From Margaritifera margaritifera (lineage: Eukaryota > Mollusca > Bivalvia > Unionida > Margaritiferidae), in contig JAQPZY010000807.1 of the NCBI GenBank assembly GCA_029931535.1, positions 124,001 to 188,000 of the forward strand: 64,000 bases of DNA, written 5' to 3'. The notes under the pieces were generated by a model. It was given only the letters and a program-made list of their open reading frames with translations, did not search any database and was not told the origin of the DNA. Positions 12,380-25,915 of the stretch are shown here, piece by piece (within the stretch, counting starts at the first letter, position 1; every line of letters begins with the position of its first letter). The position numbers and the translations under genes were made by a program.

Positions 12380-12850
12380 TGCCTAAAGAGGAATTATAAA
12401 TGTCGCTATAACCAAAACTGCAAAACCCATATGACTTTCGCCTAACAAAGATCTATTAGGCAGAAACCTCTTACGGGCAGAGGCTGAACGACGGCGCACT
12501 CTGCATAAAACGTACAAGCACGTTGTAAACGTGGTGGATGGCAATGACATTACACTGACTACACTGGCAGCTGTGTCTATGATCATGGGTGTAGCAGGGA
12601 TTGGAATATTGTCAGCAATCACTGCTCCCCCGATTGCGATTGTCTTTGAAATCACAGCTTTGAGTTGTCGTCTTATTTCTGTGGCTGGACATTTTCTGAC
12701 AGCGACTATCCATGAAAGTTAAAAGCACAAATTACCCGAATCAAAGCTCAAAACAATCGCAGACCACATATCAAAGGCGTTGTGCGAAAATGTCATCTCT
12801 TAAAAACAGTTAAATCTTATTACAGGTGAAGTCAATAACACACACCATGA
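12380..12850 (+). pseudogene. Relic of an uncharacterised gene with a hydrophobic Gly/Ala segment
   Basis: From about 12480 the plus strand reads a basic lead-in (RRRTLHKTYKHVVN), then a long hydrophobic segment from 12531 (MGVAGIGILSAITAPPIAIV), stopping at 12719-12721. In a continuing reading a helical motif, ESKLKTIADHISKAL, follows, interrupted by a stop near 12800. This order of hydrophobic Gly/Ala stretch, basic linker and an E-SKL-TI-helix is what I recall from a widespread family of uncharacterised invertebrate proteins, some linked to mobile elements. The family assignment is from memory. The stops show this copy is broken. Function unknown. Confidence 0.45.
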
Positions 12851-12880
12851 AAGGTGAAATAAAAGCTTTCTCTTGGAGGG

Positions 12881-13061
12881 ACTGGTTTGGTTTGCGTTGG
12901 TATTTTACGACAAATTGACACCTTAACGTTTATAGCGTGCCGATACAAGTAGATCAGCGTGCCCTGGTTCAGCACACATCACAGTAGACGATATGGGCTG
13001 ATCTGATGCTGGGAATCGACTGCGCCCTCTTTTGGTGACGAGTGAAAGCCACAGCGGCTCG
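12881..13061 (-). mobile_element. tRNA-derived SINE, copy 1
   Basis: Homologous to the four SINE copies that follow in the array. The tRNA-like head lies at the right end, so the element is on the minus strand. Confidence 0.6.
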
Positions 13062-13700
13062 TTTATTTAAAATTGGCACAGACGTAGCTCTTTTACTAAA
13101 ATTTGAAAAGGAAAAAATAATATTTGATGGAATTGTCTCTAAGATATTTTTCGAAAAGCTTTCGCTTAAAATTGCTTTGACGCAATGAGAGAGAGAGAGA
13201 GAAAAAAAAAACAAACACGTGTTACACTATTCATCCCCCATTACTTCTACTCTCTAAAATAAGCCCAAAGACATGATCGCATTTTAAAGGATACTGTCTT
13301 CTAATCAACAATCCGGAGACTATATACATTCTTGCTGATATGCCCAAAATACTTTCAAAAGAGAGGACAAAGAGACAACAGGCCAAAGAATACATTCGAT
13401 ATCCCATTTCATATGTTTCTGCACAAACTTCTTTAATTTATAGATATGAGTTACAGACATTTTATTTGAGCTAAAGATTTTGTATGTTTATCATATAAAT
13501 TGATCTTAAAGTAACAAATATTCAAAACATAGAAACTTCATTTTGAACGCATGTTATATATCATTAATGAGTTTACAATGGCGGTACTAGAGCAAGAAGA
13601 GTTATTCACATTATCACAATGGTTGTCTTGAATGCAATCGTCAGTAATGCAATATGAACAGGACAGATAGTTTTTATTTTCATTTTAGTTTGTTTAGAGT

Positions 13701-13896
13701 GATTGGTTTGGTTTGGGTTGGTGCCTTACGACATACCGACATCTAAAAGTTTATAGTGTGCCAATACAAGTAGATCAAAGTTCCTTCCTCTAAGACACAT
13801 CACGGTAGCCGATCTTGGTTGAACCGATGTTAGGAATCAAAACTGCACACTTCTATTCACGAGGCCAACACCTTACGCACTGAGCCATCGCGGCTT
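13701..13896 (-). mobile_element. tRNA-derived SINE, copy 2 (clearest)
   Basis: Read on the minus strand, it begins with a tRNA-like head. TGGCTCAGTGCGTAAGG fits an RNA polymerase III A box and, about 40 bp on, TTTTGATTCC is a worn B box. A tail of about 130 bp follows, ending in CCAACCCAAACCAAACCAA. This is the SINE layout. The family is unnamed here. Confidence 0.7.
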
Positions 13897-14291
13897 ACAT
13901 TTTTTTATTGACCCGGACCTAACACTTTTATGAAAATTGTGTTCTAGTAGAGACAAAAATATTATTCTGAAAAGAAATAAGCTTCTTATACTGCAAAGTA
14001 ACAATTCAGTATCCTTTCGTAAAAAATAAAAACTACTCGATAATATACATATCTCATTAGGTGAGTATGTGTAAGATACAACATTGCAAAAGTTACTTTG
14101 GTAGTTAAGAAAGATCTCTGTCTCAAGAGAAAATTTTGACTTCTATAATTAATACTTTCAAGAGGGTATTGTTTGTGAGAATATATTGCACTGTAATTTG
14201 AGAAGGAAACAAAGAAGAAAAATCGCCTCACGAATTTGGAATCTATGATCTTTTTCCGAAACATTTCGTTTGAAATCGGATGGAAGCAAGA

Positions 14292-14324
14292 GGAGAGAGA
14301 GAGAGAGAGGGAGAGAGATAGAGA

Positions 14325-14363
<39 letters not shown>
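14292..14363. repeat. (GA)n microsatellite
   Basis: Imperfect GA run within unit 2 of the SINE array. Shorter GA runs occupy the same position in the other units. Confidence 0.9.
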
Positions 14364-14366
<3 letters not shown>

Positions 14367-14852
14367 AAAAAGCTCATGTCACATTGTTCGTCCACAATTA
14401 CCTTCACTCTCTAAAAGGACTACTAAGACATGATTGGATCTTCAAGGAGACCTTCTTCTAATCTGCAATCTAAAGACAATATACATTCTTGGTGATATCC
14501 CAAAATGTTTTCAAAGGAGAGGACACATACACAAAAGGCCAAACAAAACATTCGAGGTCCAGTTTCATATGTTTCTGCATAAACCTGCTTTGACTCTAGA
14601 TATGATTGACATACGTTTCATCGGATCAAGGATTTTCTAAATGCATCATCCAAATAGATCTTAAAGCAATACATTCTTAAAGCATACACATTTATTGTGG
14701 ACGCAAGTCGGAAATAAAATAATTCGTGACAATGGCGGTACTGGAGCAAGAAGCGACATTAATTTTCTAACAATAGTTTTGTTGAATGTGATCGTCACAA
14801 TGCAATATGAACAGGACATATAGTTCTAAGTTTTCTCTTTGTTTGTTTGAAG

Positions 14853-15034
14853 GGACTGATTTGGTTTGCGTTGGTATTTTATGACATATCGACACCTAAA
14901 GGTTTTTAGCGAGCCGACGCAAGTAGATAAGGGTCCCCTGGTTCAGCACACATCACGGAAGATGATCTGAGCTGATCTGATGTTGGGAATCGAACGGCCC
15001 TCTTTTGGTCACGAGTACAAGCCACAGCGGTTCG
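14853..15034 (-). mobile_element. tRNA-derived SINE, copy 3
   Basis: Near copy of the SINE at 12881-13061, consistent with duplication of the whole unit rather than a separate insertion. Confidence 0.6.
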
Positions 15035-15655
15035 TTTATTTCAAAATGGCCGAGACGTAGCTCTTTTACGAAACTTTGAGAAGGAAAAAAATAATATCTG
15101 ATCGAATTGTCTCTAAGATATTTTTCCAAGAGCTTTCGTTTGAAATCGGTTGGAAGCAATGAGACAGAGAGAGAAACAAACTCGTGTTACACTATTCATC
15201 CCCCATTACCTCTACTCTCTAAAAGACATGATCGCATTTTAAAGGATACTGTCTTCTAATCAATAATCCAGAGACTATATACATTCTTGCTGATATGCCC
15301 AAAATACTTTCAAAAGAGAGGACAAAGAGACAACAGGCCAAAGAATACTTTCGATATCCCGTTTCATATGTTTCTGCACAAACTTCTTTAATTTATAGAT
15401 ATGAGTTACAGACATTTTATTTGAGCTAAAGATTTTGTATGTTTATCATATAAATTAATCTTAAAGTAACAATTATTCAAAACAATACAACTTCATTTTT
15501 GACGCATGTCATATATCATTAATGGCTTTACAATGGCGGTACTAGAGCAAGAAGAGTTATTTACATTATCACAATGGTTGTCTTGAATGCAATCGTCAAT
15601 AATGCAATATAAACAGGACAGATAGTTTTTATTTTCATTTTAGTTTGTTTAGAGT

Positions 15656-15850
15656 GATTGGTTTGGTTTGGGTTGGTGCCTTACGACATACCGACATCTA
15701 AAAGTTTATAGTGTGCTAATACAAGTAGATCAAAGTTCTTTCCTCTAAGACACATCACGGTAGCCGATCTTGGTTGATCCGATGTTAGGAATCAAAACTG
15801 CACACGTCTAATCACGAGCCCAACACCTTACGCACTGAGCCAGCGCGGCT
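15656..15850 (-). mobile_element. tRNA-derived SINE, copy 4
   Basis: Nearly identical to the copy at 13701-13896, including its flank (AGTTTGTTTAGAGTGATTGG). This supports the 1.96-kb higher-order duplication. Confidence 0.65.
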
Positions 15851-16233
15851 TACATTTGTTAATCGAACTCTCACTATTTTGATCATTAACCACCGCTGCT
15901 AGCTTAGACAAAAGTCCAAATTAAACATTCGATGTACCATTTCATATATTTTATCAAAAACTATTTTGCAATCTATATATGATTTACATACATTTTGAGT
16001 GGGATAAGGGTTTTGTATATTTATCATGTTAATAGATTTGAAAGTAATAAGATATTTCAAACATATAAACTTCATTTTGGATACAAGACGTATATGAATA
16101 ATTTTAGTACATGGGCGTTCCTAGAGCTAGAAGAGATATTGACTTTATCACAGTGATTTTGTTGAATGCAATCGTAACAATGCAACATGAACAGGACATA
16201 TAGTTCTTATTTTTATTTGTGCTTTTATGGAGG

Positions 16234-16400
16234 CGATTGGTTTGGTTTGGGTGGCGCCTTAGAGTTTTTATTGTGCCGAGGGCAAGTAGATCAAAGTTCC
16301 TTGCTCTAGGACACATCACTCTTGCCGATCTGTACTGATCCGATTGTTGGGAATTGAACCCGCACACTTTTGATCACGAGCCCAAGCCCCAGCAGTTCGC
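16234..16400 (-). mobile_element. tRNA-derived SINE, copy 5, internally shortened
   Basis: Matches the other copies but lacks part of the middle (the segment with TACGACATACCGACATC). It closes the array together with the GA/GAA run at 16707-16758. Confidence 0.6.
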
Positions 16401-16790
16401 TTTTTTTGTTATGGGCCCGGACGTAGCCCTTGTTTACAAATTTTGTTATTGTGTAGAAGAAACAAAATATTCTAAAATGAAAGAATCTTCTCGTTGTGCA
16501 AACGTTCTAAGCCATTACCCTTTTTTTTAAAGAAAAACCACTCCGCAAAATTAATTCCCCGTTATGTGCTTATGTATAAGATGCAACATAGCAAAATTAA
16601 CTTTTGATATTTAAAAGTATCTCTGTCTCAGGAGAAAATTTACACCTGATGGAATTATCTCCAAGATATTTTCCCAAAAGCTTTCGTTTTTTAAATCAGT
16701 TGGAAAAAGAAGAAGAAGAAGAAGAAGAGAGAGAGAGACAGAGAGACAGAGAGAGAGAAATAGTAACACAATTGCATTCGATTATAGTGC

Positions 16791-17382
16791 AAGTAAACCA
16801 GGCGGCATATGCCAAACCGAGCAATAAGGATTCGATTCGTGGCTGGAATACATTATATGATAAAGATTCTATATAAAAGATACCCCAAAATACTGACTTA
16901 TTCGATTTGGCTAAATAATTTTTACAGTATAAAAATAAAGCAATGAAAATAAATCTGATCGTTATGCGTAGTTTTCTGTCTAATATAGGTGTTCTTTAGA
17001 ATTAGATTTACTTGCTGTATTCTTGATAGGTTGTTAGATTGATTGATTTCTAATTTGTATATTAGCACCATGTGTCCTTAATTACTGTTGTTGACTGTTT
17101 GATTCTTATTGTGTGTAGTTTCTGTGGTTTTTTTATTCACGTGTGACGACGATCAAAGTTAACTCACACTGTAGAGTAGCTTGGATGTCTGTTTCTGCTA
17201 TGAATACTCTGTTGTCTGTTGGAAAGATTTCGTGAATCTATAAGAAGGGTTTTGAAAGGAAAGAAAATATGAAATACATCGGTTAGTGTACCATTTCTCG
17301 TCTCAAAGAAACGTATGAAATGCATCGTGTAGAGTGCTAGTTCGCGCAACTAGTGAAAGCACTAACTTTATTGTTATATTCT
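16791..17382. other. No supported gene
   Basis: AT-rich sequence with no exon or repeat that I can support. Confidence 0.4.
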
Positions 17383-17770
17383 CTACGTGAAATTTACATG
17401 AATGTAAGAGTTTGAAATTGTATTCGGTGGTCTTTAGTAATTAGCTGATGGAACATTCAACCAAGTCCTTCACAAATGTTTAGTCAACATTTTCAGCAAT
17501 AAATGTTACATAAGATATAGAACTATTGTTGAATTATAAAATGCTGCATTTTCCTTGTTCAGAATAGTTTCAAATAAAATATGATCTGAAGTAAAATGTT
17601 ACAACTGAGATGCCTGTCAAGTTTATTACAATTCTTTACAAGGCATGCTCACTACCTATTACAACTAAAGTCTACACATTGTTAAACCAACTTGGATAGG
17701 GTTCCTGGAAAAAGACCCACATTCCATATCTATTTTGTTCATGTACTTGGATGACAAGTAGTTAAAATTA
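17383..17770. repeat. Diverged duplication A, copy 1
   Basis: Aligns along its length with 20471-20845. Shared landmarks are TGTATTCGGT, AGCAATAAATG, CTACACATTGTTA and ATATCTATTTTGT, the last followed by ATGTACTTGGAT. It has many substitutions and small indels and no common open frame, so it is an old non-coding duplication or a dispersed repeat. Confidence 0.7.
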
Positions 17771-17849
17771 GTCAAAATTGTTTCCTTTATTTTCATTTAT
17801 TGGAAGAAAGTCTATCGTACCAGCTGTTTTTGTTAACTCTCTTTGTCAT

Positions 17850-18262
17850 AAGGGTAAGTGAGCTTATGGTATGGCCAAGCGTTAGGCGTGTTGTGCATCC
17901 TTTCAACTTTTGCTCTAAAATCACTGGATCAGTTTCAACCAAATTTTACAGAGAGCTTCCAGTTTATACAAATGATGTCAATTCGCAATATAGTATCGTC
18001 GCCACTACTAACAATATTATAAGATATAAATCCATACTAATCAAAAACCGCTCAACAAAATGTAATCAAATTGTGGCAGAATGCATCATAACATGGAGGA
18101 CTTTCGTGTTTACACAAATGTTGCCGATCCGTTGTCAAATATGGCCGCTTTTATATAAAAACTAAAAACAATTAAAGGTCCCCTTCGCAAAAAAAAACAC
18201 CGAATAAATGCTAAGCAAACACAATTGACAGAACTCATCTTGGCATAAAGGGCTCTTAGATT

Positions 18263-18322
<60 letters not shown>

Positions 18323-18960
18323 GCCAATTTGCATTCAAACATGGCCGCTGGTGCTAATATTTTAAGAGCATTTATACGACATCTTTTTAACAAGAAAATG
18401 TGTTTATTGAACACAGATGCCACACAGCTGTGCCCGAATGAGATAAAAGCAAAACTTAAACAAGGTGTGACGGACGGAAGGACAAGGGTAACATTATATG
18501 CCCCTACCACTGTGTTGTGGATCATACAAACCGCTGAACAGAATTTGACCAATTTGACTGAAATCACAATTGCATACATGGGTTGTACATTTGTACAAAT
18601 GATGTTGATCCGCCATCAAATATGGCTGCCGTTAATACAAATAGAAAAAGCTTCAAATGGCTTCTTTTCAAAAGCCATCTTCACAATTTCACCACATTTG
18701 ACGGAAAGCATCCTGGGATAATGTACTTTGAAATGTTTATAAAAGTTACCAATCGAACATGAAATATGACAGCCGTTAATAAAAATAAAAAACACATTTA
18801 TACGAGTCCTTATCACAATGCACTGCACATAATTTAACTAAATTAGACAGAAAGTACTAATGTCGTGAATGACTTTAAAGGTTGTATAAATGATGCTAAT
18901 CTGCCCTCAAATATAGCTGGCCAAAATAAATTGGCAAAAAGGAAAGAAAAGAACATTTAA
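17850..18960. repeat. Degenerate tandem repeat with ATGGCCGC motif
   Basis: A motif of the form TTTGTACAAATG.TG..GATCCGCC.TCAAATATGGC(C/T)GC recurs near 18115, 18595, 18750 (weaker) and 18890. It is preceded by stretches on the theme CACAATTT..CC.AATTTGAC.GAAAGCATC. The first part (17850-18000) has the related TCAGTTTCAACCAAATTT. The ORFs at 17800-18165 and 18329-18721 are translations of this repeat. I recall this repeat type as common in mollusc genomes. An AT microsatellite at 18265-18320 splits it. Confidence 0.65.
18265..18320. repeat. (TA)n microsatellite
   Basis: Perfect run of about 56 bp inside the degenerate tandem repeat. Confidence 0.95.
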
Positions 18961-20470
<1,510 letters not shown>

Positions 20471-20845
20471 TACGTGTGATATTACGGATCTGAAATGTAT
20501 TCGGTCAACTTTAGTAATCGGTGGATGAAACATTCGACCCAGCAGTCGCAAAATCTTACTCAACACTTCGAGCAATAAATGCTACTCAAGACTTGGAAAT
20601 CTTCCACAGATTGTAAAATGCAGACTTTTGACTTGTCAGAAGGGTTTCGGGTAGACTTGATTTGAAGTAAAAGTAAAATGTCACATCAAGCTTGATAAAA
20701 ATATTTACAAGGTATGCTAATATTTATTTACGACTGAAATCCACACATTGTTAGACAAACTTGAGGAGGACTGCCTGGAATGTGCCGACATTCAATATCT
20801 ATTTTGTAGATGTACTTGGATCTTAAGATGACAATTAGTCAAATT
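20471..20845. repeat. Diverged duplication A, copy 2
   Basis: Partner of 17383-17770, in the same orientation and about 3.07 kb downstream. Confidence 0.7.
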
Positions 20846-21790
20846 GTCTTTCTTCAGTTTCATTTAATGCAGAAACTTTATTATACAAGTTCTTTTTCTT
20901 AAATTATTTGCATCCTGTCAAAATACAAATACAAACATATATGCAATTGCGCTGATCCTTTCGAATGAAGTATCTTGTTACATCTCAGCATGATCCATTT
21001 ACAAAATGAATGTTATTTTTTTTACATCATGTAGTCTTTACATTGTTTGCTGTCCTCTCACAAACAATGAGAGATCATCCATGAGGAATATTCTTCGTAA
21101 CTAGTACAACTCTCTTATTTCTAGTATTATGTTTTGGTGGATTGAATGTTATAACTGCTATTAATAATCATTTACAAGCACAACAATTCGCTTCTGAGTT
21201 TATAAGACAACCGCCCATACTGTTATAGTCTGCCTTTTTAAAGGGCATATGTATTTACAACGCTTATATTCACATGTGTTATATATTTTTGCAACTCTAG
21301 ATCAAAATTGCGACCATGACAAAATACTATTTACATCACAAACGCAAATAAGCACGTTAACGTTTCATCCAATCGGGGTCTTTGTATGAAAATGAATAAC
21401 ATATCTTGTTCAGCAGAGCACTGAAGATAAAACGTTACTTTCTCCTAAAAAGAGGAATATTGCAAGTCCTGATCATAATCTTTGAGTGGGATGGTCGGTG
21501 TGAACAAGTGCGCGTGCGTGTGAATGTCTAATCATGTGTGTGTTGGATGGGAACAGCCTTGTGGATAATCAGGCAGGTAACCTAATAAAGGTTGATTGAA
21601 ATTGTGAAAATTTATGCGCAAACCTGAAACAGATTCCACTTCTTCTTGCTTTCGAATAATAAATTTCACAGTATGTACTTCTCTTAAGAAGGTAGAAAAA
21701 TGAGTTAAAGACAGATATGTGTTTAAAGAATGTAATAGAACCGATGAAGTTATATTAACCGTGTTTTAGACTATAAATATGGTACTGAAA
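20846..21790. other. No supported gene
   Basis: AT-rich unassigned sequence between duplications A and B. No open frame above 60 codons and no repeat that I can define. Confidence 0.4.
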
Positions 21791-21997
21791 ATAATAGTAT
21801 AAGCTCAATAACGCACGTGTATTTATATGTATATTCTTGGCTGCAGTTACAGGATAGCACGAGTTATTTCCCATGTATCAACGAAAATCTAAGGCACCTT
21901 AAAAGTGTTGTGTCAAATGTGTTTCGAGAATAATCAACACTATTGATGTATATATGCTTTCATCTATATATCTGTATCTTTGTGAGTGCTATGCACG

Positions 21998-22109
<112 letters not shown>

Positions 22110-22126
22110 ATTTTCCCTCATTGAAA

Positions 22127-22171
22127 ATGGAAACCATTGCCAAGGAGATTACTGAGGCGTGCCGCCAATAG
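22127..22171 (+). CDS. Possible micro-ORF or first coding exon, copy 1
   Basis: Fourteen codons (METIAKEITEACRQ) then TAG. The paralogous frame at 24443-24487 reads METVAKEITETCRK then TAA. Of ten base differences, seven fall at third positions (one of them inside the stop codon), three at first positions and none at second positions. That is the pattern left by protein-level selection. In copy 2 the frame is preceded by a TTTTTCCTAG acceptor-like site and overlaps an AA|GTAAAA donor-like site, so it could be a short first exon instead of a free-standing peptide. Confidence 0.35.
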   Translation: METIAKEITEACRQ

Positions 22172-23259
22172 TATCATATGAACGTGGTCATTCCAAACTG
22201 CTTATGGTAAACTTGTATACAGGAATCACACTTGGTGCTGATATAATTAAACATCTATCCTTTTATAAGCTTTGAAATTAACTGATCTCGACAACATTCT
22301 TTCTCCTTTGCTGGAGCTGCATGTTGCATTGCTATACAAAATGGATCTATCCAGACCATAGTATGCCAAACATAAATCAAAACAAACTACTCTCTTTCAA
22401 TCCTGCGATTTATTTTTTCTCCACAGAAACGCTGTTTTTCAGACATATGTAGCAGATACAATTATTAAGTGTTTAAAGTTTGTTCTGTGACACAATTCTG
22501 ACTTGTGTAACTCAATGTCAGAATGAAAAGTTTTCAATTCCTTGCAATAAGACTGTCGTGGAAACCATTACATGTTCTGTTTTAGTCCTATTGAATTTAA
22601 GGTGAATGACGCTTATTGAAATTTAATGGCTTAAGGCCTGGGGATACGAAACCATCTTGTTATTTGTCATTCATTGTCCAGGCAATTATAAAAATTAGTG
22701 GTGTATTTATTTGTTTATTTATTTTTAAATAAAGGAAACTTAAATGGTATACTTAAGGCAACAGAGCATTGGTACATTCAAAAGTGACTAAGAGTACGCA
22801 TTATTTGTAGCAAGGCCCTCTGACCAACACACAAAATACGTTGTCTTCAAAATAGGAAATTAGATCCGAAAAAAGCTTTTCTGATCCTAATATTAATATA
22901 AAAAATATTAAATATTATTACTCGCCCTATATGTTATAGCTCAGTTAGGTATTGACGGAAAGGACAATACGATGGCTGTGCTATAGATATGTATTTTTTT
23001 AAAATAAAAATGATGCTGCTAGTGAAAGTGTAAATAGTAAAATAATCAATCCAGAAGAGTTATCCTTGCATGGACTCTAACCTTGGGAATAATTAGTTTG
23101 AGTTACATCCCTTTAGCTAAAGTGTTCACACTCTTTCCTAAGTATTAAAAATTAGGCAACTTAGATAAAGAGAAAAGAATAGAACCATATCAAAAGTCTT
23201 GAACTCTGAGATGCAAGCAAGTCCGAATCTTTAATATCAAGATCCACGTACGTTTACGA

Positions 23260-23377
23260 CCCCCCCCCACCTTAGAAAACAAACAAAAAAAACCCAATAA
23301 CAAATAGTAAATTGTAACCCCCCCCCCACCTTAGAAAACAAACAAAAAAACCCCCAAAACAAATAGTAAATTGTAAC
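23260..23377. repeat. Two-copy tandem repeat, unit about 58 bp
   Basis: Both units start with a run of C, continue CACCTTAGAAAACAAAC and end AACAAATAGTAAATTGTAA. They differ almost only in homopolymer length. Confidence 0.9.
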
Positions 23378-23984
23378 AAGTCTATAATTTCAGAAATGCC
23401 TGTACAATGTTACTGTTAGTGCATCACAAAGACAAAAGGTCTAAACCAAAATGTAGACTCTGGCGTCCTCGAATTGTCTTAGCATAGTTCATAAAAACGC
23501 CACTAAAAAGCTACTCATTTCTCCCTTTTATCGATAAATTTACTTTGATCAAATTTCAGTGCATTAATCAAATGATCCTGAAGTTACAGGGTCAATTTCG
23601 ATACCTTGCCGCCACCAGAGGGGGCGAGATGATTAGCATACTTTGTTAATATTAGTGACTGTAGACTTTGCACTTGCTGTAATACTGACTTCATCTCGAC
23701 AGATGTAAGGTATACCATATATAACCAAACATACCAACACGTTTCTAAAAGAATAAATAATCACCCGTTTTCGTATTAATAATTGTATTGATCCTCAGTT
23801 CTCCTCTAGTGTAGAAATACATGTATTATAAAAAAAAACATTATTTACGGGGTTTCTCATTCATCCGGATCGATATTGTACGCAGGGAAATGTTTAAGGT
23901 AACCTACTGGATCTATCGTTTAGATACTTTATATCCATATATAATTAAATGGCTGCTTATCTCTATATCATAATTTAAATGAAA

Positions 23985-23985
<1 letters not shown>

Positions 23986-24038
<53 letters not shown>
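23986..24038. repeat. (AT)n microsatellite
   Basis: Perfect AT run just left of duplication B copy 2. Confidence 0.95.
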
Positions 24039-24040
<2 letters not shown>

Positions 24041-24221
24041 TAATGCCTAACATTTATTTAAGTCATGTGGATAAGTGAATTGTTTATATATGTTAATGTT
24101 ATACACAAGGGCAGTACTCTGATGATTGAATTTTTTCACCTGACGTCCGATTGCAATATAATAGCACTCAGGAATTTGCATTAACAGTGGTTTAAAGTAT
24201 TTAAAGTAGTATTGTCCTGAA

Positions 24222-24952
24222 CATAATAGCATAAGCTCAATAACGCACGTGTATTTGCATGCATATACATGGCTGCAGTTACAGGGTACCACGAGTTATT
24301 TCCCATGTTGCAATGAAAATGCCGTATCATTTTTGTTTCGGGAATGATAAACAATATTGATATATATAGGCTTTCATTTATATGTGCATTTGTGTGAGTG
24401 TATATGTACGCATAAATATATGCGATTTTTCCTAGTATGAACATGGAAACCGTTGCTAAAGAGATAACTGAGACGTGTCGAAAGTAAAAATATTGTCATA
24501 TAAAGGTAGTTCTTTCAATGTAGGTATAGTAGACTTGTGTACATGGATCACACTTGATACTGATATAATTCAACGTCTATCCGTGTAGAAAGCTCTGAAA
24601 TTAACATATCTTAACACAATTCCTTCTCATTTGCTGGAGGTGCATCTCTCGTAAATGCAAAAAGGATGTACTAAGTTCAGAAGTAACATCCATTAAACCG
24701 ATACCCTTTGTATTGGGTGTTTATTATCCAGGCCATACTATGCCAAAACATAAATCAAAACGAACTTCTCTTTTTCCATATAACTGGTGTTGTTTGTAGT
24801 TCATGTAACAAATCCAATTCGTAACTGTTTTAACAATAATGCAATATGTTCCGCGACACAATTCTGAGATGTATAATTCAATGCCAGAATGACAATATTT
24901 CAATTCTTTTTGCAAAAAGACTATCGCCTAAAGCACTAACATGTTATCGTCG
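24222..24952 (+). repeat. Diverged duplication B, copy 2
   Basis: Partner of 21791-22580. It lacks the AC/AT expansion of copy 1 and so probably shows the ancestral arrangement better. Confidence 0.75.
24443..24487 (+). CDS. Possible micro-ORF or first coding exon, copy 2
   Basis: Fourteen codons (METVAKEITETCRK) then TAA, colinear with 22127-22171. Substitutions between the copies are mostly synonymous or conservative (Ile/Val, Ala/Thr, Gln/Lys). A start two codons upstream (MNMET...) is also possible in this copy. Confidence 0.35.
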   Translation: METVAKEITETCRK

Positions 24953-25155
24953 CTGTGAGAGCTTTGTTTACTCCTAGTGTTTGCATTCCATCGCTAGGGG
25001 CGCTATTGTCGCTATTGTCACCAGGACACCTCAAGGATGAAGTAGTCTCAGCCTCATTTGAGAATATGGTGATACGGGTTTAGAAAACGATAGTATCGTT
25101 TTCCTGCTTGTAGGAAATGATTGTAAAATTCTTGCTCTTTCTTGGGTAGAAAATT

Positions 25156-25196
<41 letters not shown>

Positions 25197-25561
25197 CATT
25201 ATTGTTAACTTAAGTAAGAAACATTTGTTAACGAGATTTATTTACAATATACATTTTTGATCTTTTCTATTGCATTACATTCGCAAAATAATCCATTATA
25301 ACATGTAAGCACCAACCGAGGTGTCAAGAAAATATTAAATCTCAATAACATATATTTGTTTTTCCTATAAACCATCTATTACTGTTTATCTATAGCCAAA
25401 CAGGCCAGAAGAAGTCAAAACCATTTATAGACCAGCATAAAATAATGTTAAATTCTATATCTTGATTGATATATACCAACTTATATGACAATTCATACTT
25501 ATGCATATCCATGAGGACAAACACGAGAAGTATCATATTTCTCTTAAAATATAGGCATTGA
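24953..25561. other. No supported gene
   Basis: AT-rich, with an AT run of about 37 bp at 25158-25194. Confidence 0.4.
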
Positions 25562-25915
25562 AAAAAACTTAAAATTTTAAGTATACACAGAAAAAAATGC
25601 ATGACAAAGGAAAAGAGCTGAGAAAATATACCATAAGTAGTATAATTTTCTCCAACTCTGACATTATAGAAAAATAATATTTAGGTTATCTTTTGTGTAA
25701 TTTTTCAACAAGAGGACTCAAATTACCTCATTGGAATGCAATTCTCTTAAAATATTAATTGTATGCATACACAGATAAAAAATGCATGACAAAGGACAAG
25801 AGCTGAGAAAATACTCCATACGTCGTATAATTTTCTCAAACTCTGTCATGCTAGAAAAATAATATTTAGGTCTTTTGAGTGATTTTTCAACAAGAGGACT
25901 CAAATTACCTCAACT
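25562..25915. repeat. Two-unit tandem repeat, period about 178 bp
   Basis: Both units share AAAAAATGCATGACAAAGGA, GAGCTGAGAAAATA, AGAAAAATAATATTTAGGT and a TTTTTCAACAAGAGGACTCA block. A third, more diverged match begins at about 27575. Confidence 0.85.

Larger units (their letters stand above)
12881..16790. repeat. Tandem array of SINE-bearing units, higher-order period about 1.96 kb
   Basis: Units begin with a SINE at 12881, 13701, 14853, 15656 and 16234. Units 1 and 3 share long near-identical blocks (for example 13270-13500 and 15235-15460). Units 2 and 4 share their SINE, so the pair 12881-14852 is repeated as 14853-16233. Outside the SINE each unit has a GGACGTAGCTCTTTTAC segment, an AGCTTTCGTTTGAAATC segment, a GA-rich run, a CATCCCCCATTAC segment and a closing AATGGCGGTACTAGAGCAAG...AACAGGACA segment. 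Unit 4 lacks the middle and unit 5 is partial. The ORFs are not shared, so this is structural repeat rather than coding DNA. Confidence 0.85.
22581..24221. other. No supported gene; short tandem duplication and microsatellite inside
   Basis: AT-rich. A 58-bp segment (C-run, CACCTTAGAAAAC, A-rich, ATAGTAAATTGTAA) occurs twice in tandem at about 23260-23377. An AT run lies at 23986-24038. Confidence 0.5.

Noticed and set aside
14236..14433. Arg/Glu repeat frames over GA runs (also 16604-16876, 26844-27194 and 56982-57227)
   Set aside because: They consist of translated GA repeats and the frame changes between homologous units.
17800..18721. Two plus-strand frames of 121 and 130 codons
   Set aside because: They lie in the degenerate tandem repeat and the reading frame is not conserved between its units.
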